In this document: positions 62,939-64,000 of the stretch, piece after piece
Numbering within the stretch: position 1 is the first letter of the stretch
How the letters are laid out: each line of letters begins with the position of its first letter
DNA from: Gammaproteobacteria bacterium
GTDB lineage: Bacteria > Pseudomonadota > Gammaproteobacteria > Eutrophobiales > Eutrophobiaceae
Assembly (NCBI GenBank): GCA_028279365.1
Contig: JANQNX010000001.1
Span: 1 to 64,000, forward strand
Reading direction: 5' to 3'
DNA length: 64,000 nucleotides
Notes under the pieces: generated by a model
Told to the model about the DNA's origin: nothing
What the model saw: only the letters and a program-made list of their open reading frames with translations
Database searches by the model: none
Translations under genes and position numbers: made by a program

Positions 62939-64000
62939 ATGACAGCAAAAACGCTTTATGACAAATTATGGGATGATCATGTTGTGCATGATTTTGGTGA
63001 CGGCTCCTCGCTTATCTATATCGATCGACACCTGATCCACGAAGTCACGTCTCCACAGGCATTTGAGGGCTTGAAACTCGCTGGAAGAAAACCCTGGCGA
63101 TTGAGTCCGAATCTGGCTGTACCCGATCACAATGTGCCTACGGTCAATCGCGAGGTGATTGAAGATCCAATTTCAAAGCTGCAATTAGATACGCTGGACG
63201 AAAACTGTGCTGACACCGGTATTACCAAATTTGATATGTTTGACCCACGCCAGGGTATTGTGCATGTGATTGGACCAGAACAGGGCGCATCATTGCCAGG
63301 CATGACGATTGTTTGTGGTGATTCCCATACTTCAACTAACGGTGCCTTAGGAGCAATGGCGTTTGGTATTGGAACCTCTGAGGTGGAGCATGCGTTGGCG
63401 ACACAATGTCTGGTGTTAAAAAAAGCAAAGAACATGTTAGTTAGGGTTAATGGTCATGTGGGTCCTGGTGTGACAGCCAAGGATATTGTACTTGCTATCA
63501 TTGGCGAGATTGGCACTGCTGGAGGTACCGGTTACACCATTGAATTTGCTGGCGAGGCCATTCAAGCATTGTCAATGGAAGGGAGAATGACAGTCTGTAA
63601 TATGAGTATTGAAGCGGGTGCCAGAGTGGGTTTGATTGCGGTTGATCAAACGACGTTGGATTATGTGAAAGACAGACCGTTTTCTCCCGTTGGGAGTGAT
63701 TGGGACAAAGCTGTCACCGCATGGGGCGAGCTAAAGAGCGATGACGATGCATATTTTGATTCTGTTATTGAATTGGATGCATCTGAGATAGAGCCACAGG
63801 TTTCTTGGGGGACATCGCCGGAAATGGTGGTGTCAGTTAATGATCGCGTACCTAACCCGGATTCACAGGCTGATACGGTAAAACGCGAGGGCATGGAAAA
63901 GGCATTGGAATATATGGGTCTGAAACCTGATACTCCGATACAAGACATCAGTATCGATAAAGTTTTCATTGGTTCTTGCACAAACTCCCGTATAGAGGAT
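62939..64000 (+). CDS. leuC: 3-isopropylmalate dehydratase large subunit (partial, runs off the window)
   Basis: LeuC with LeuD isomerises 2- and 3-isopropylmalate in leucine biosynthesis. The gene starts at the ATG at 62939, and 354 codons are in the window without a stop, about three quarters of the usual length. The family start [16 protein letters not shown] and the block [20 protein letters not shown] are present. The first [4Fe-4S] cysteine appears at the end in [11 protein letters not shown]; the other two ligands lie beyond the window. leuD and leuB are expected downstream but cannot be seen. Confidence 0.96.
   Translation, partial: MTAKTLYDKLWDDHVVHDFGDGSSLIYIDRHLIHEVTSPQAFEGLKLAGRKPWRLSPNLAVPDHNVPTVNREVIEDPISKLQLDTLDENCADTGITKFDMFDPRQGIVHVIGPEQGASLPGMTIVCGDSHTSTNGALGAMAFGIGTSEVEHALATQCLVLKKAKNMLVRVNGHVGPGVTAKDIVLAIIGEIGTAGGTGYTIEFAGEAIQALSMEGRMTVCNMSIEAGARVGLIAVDQTTLDYVKDRPFSPVGSDWDKAVTAWGELKSDDDAYFDSVIELDASEIEPQVSWGTSPEMVVSVNDRVPNPDSQADTVKREGMEKALEYMGLKPDTPIQDISIDKVFIGSCTNSRIED

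Overview
The window is a contiguous piece of a gammaproteobacterial chromosome with moderate base composition and no insertion sequences, phage genes or CRISPR arrays that I can see. The assignment to Gammaproteobacteria rests on gene order and content: tRNA-Leu/rnr/rlmB, the rpsF-rpsR-DUF2232-rplI-dnaB-alr-radA run, an sdhCDAB-sdhE-ygfZ operon with ygfX nearby, a MaeB-type malic enzyme with a phosphotransacetylase domain, and ubiG followed by a Gph/MupP phosphatase. I cannot name a genus.

Positions 1-18.5 kb are core genes: RNA decay and rRNA modification, a large outer-membrane-type lipoprotein with a repeated Gly-x-Asp-x-Tyr solenoid, the ribosomal S6/S18/L9 cluster with a probable S6:S18 autoregulatory leader, the DnaB helicase, alanine racemase, RadA, a PilZ protein, a CorB/HlyC-type membrane protein, a CcsA-like protein, Ffh and MaeB, then DsbB and an AEC transporter. 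Positions 19.5-27.4 kb hold a tightly packed minus-strand run: a small DUF1674 protein (SDHAF4-like, 50 codons), sdhC, sdhD, sdhA, sdhB, sdhE, ygfZ, the agmatine-to-putrescine pair aguA-aguB, and yheT. Next to it lie ygfX and a minus-strand ubiG-phosphatase-squalene-synthase-like operon, so several bacterial relatives of mitochondrial respiratory-complex assembly factors (SDHAF2, SDHAF4, IBA57, possibly NDUFAF6) sit within about 6 kb. MlaA follows at 30.3 kb.

The accessory part is 31-61 kb. On the minus strand a signalling block encodes a class III nucleotide cyclase with an FHA domain, a PP2C phosphatase, a 1437-residue Ser/Thr kinase with a C-terminal FGE/sulfatase-modifying-factor-like domain, and a single-pass membrane protein. 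Divergent from it, on the plus strand, are a parvulin-type prolyl isomerase, a TpsB outer-membrane transporter, an uninterrupted 18.5-kb tpsA gene for a 6162-residue two-partner-secretion exoprotein, a 188-residue secreted protein that is a paralogue of part of the TpsA C-terminal region (both share a Cys-x5-Cys motif), and a SapC-family protein. The simplest reading is a giant surface fibre locus, with a secretion chaperone, a transporter, and a duplicated cysteine module that may anchor or cap the fibre, lying beside a phospho-/cyclic-nucleotide signalling module that could control it. TpsA contains several classes of internal repeat, including four tandem copies of exactly 231 bp.

The window ends with a Sel1-repeat protein, an AcuI/YhdH-type reductase and the first 354 codons of leuC, which runs off the end.
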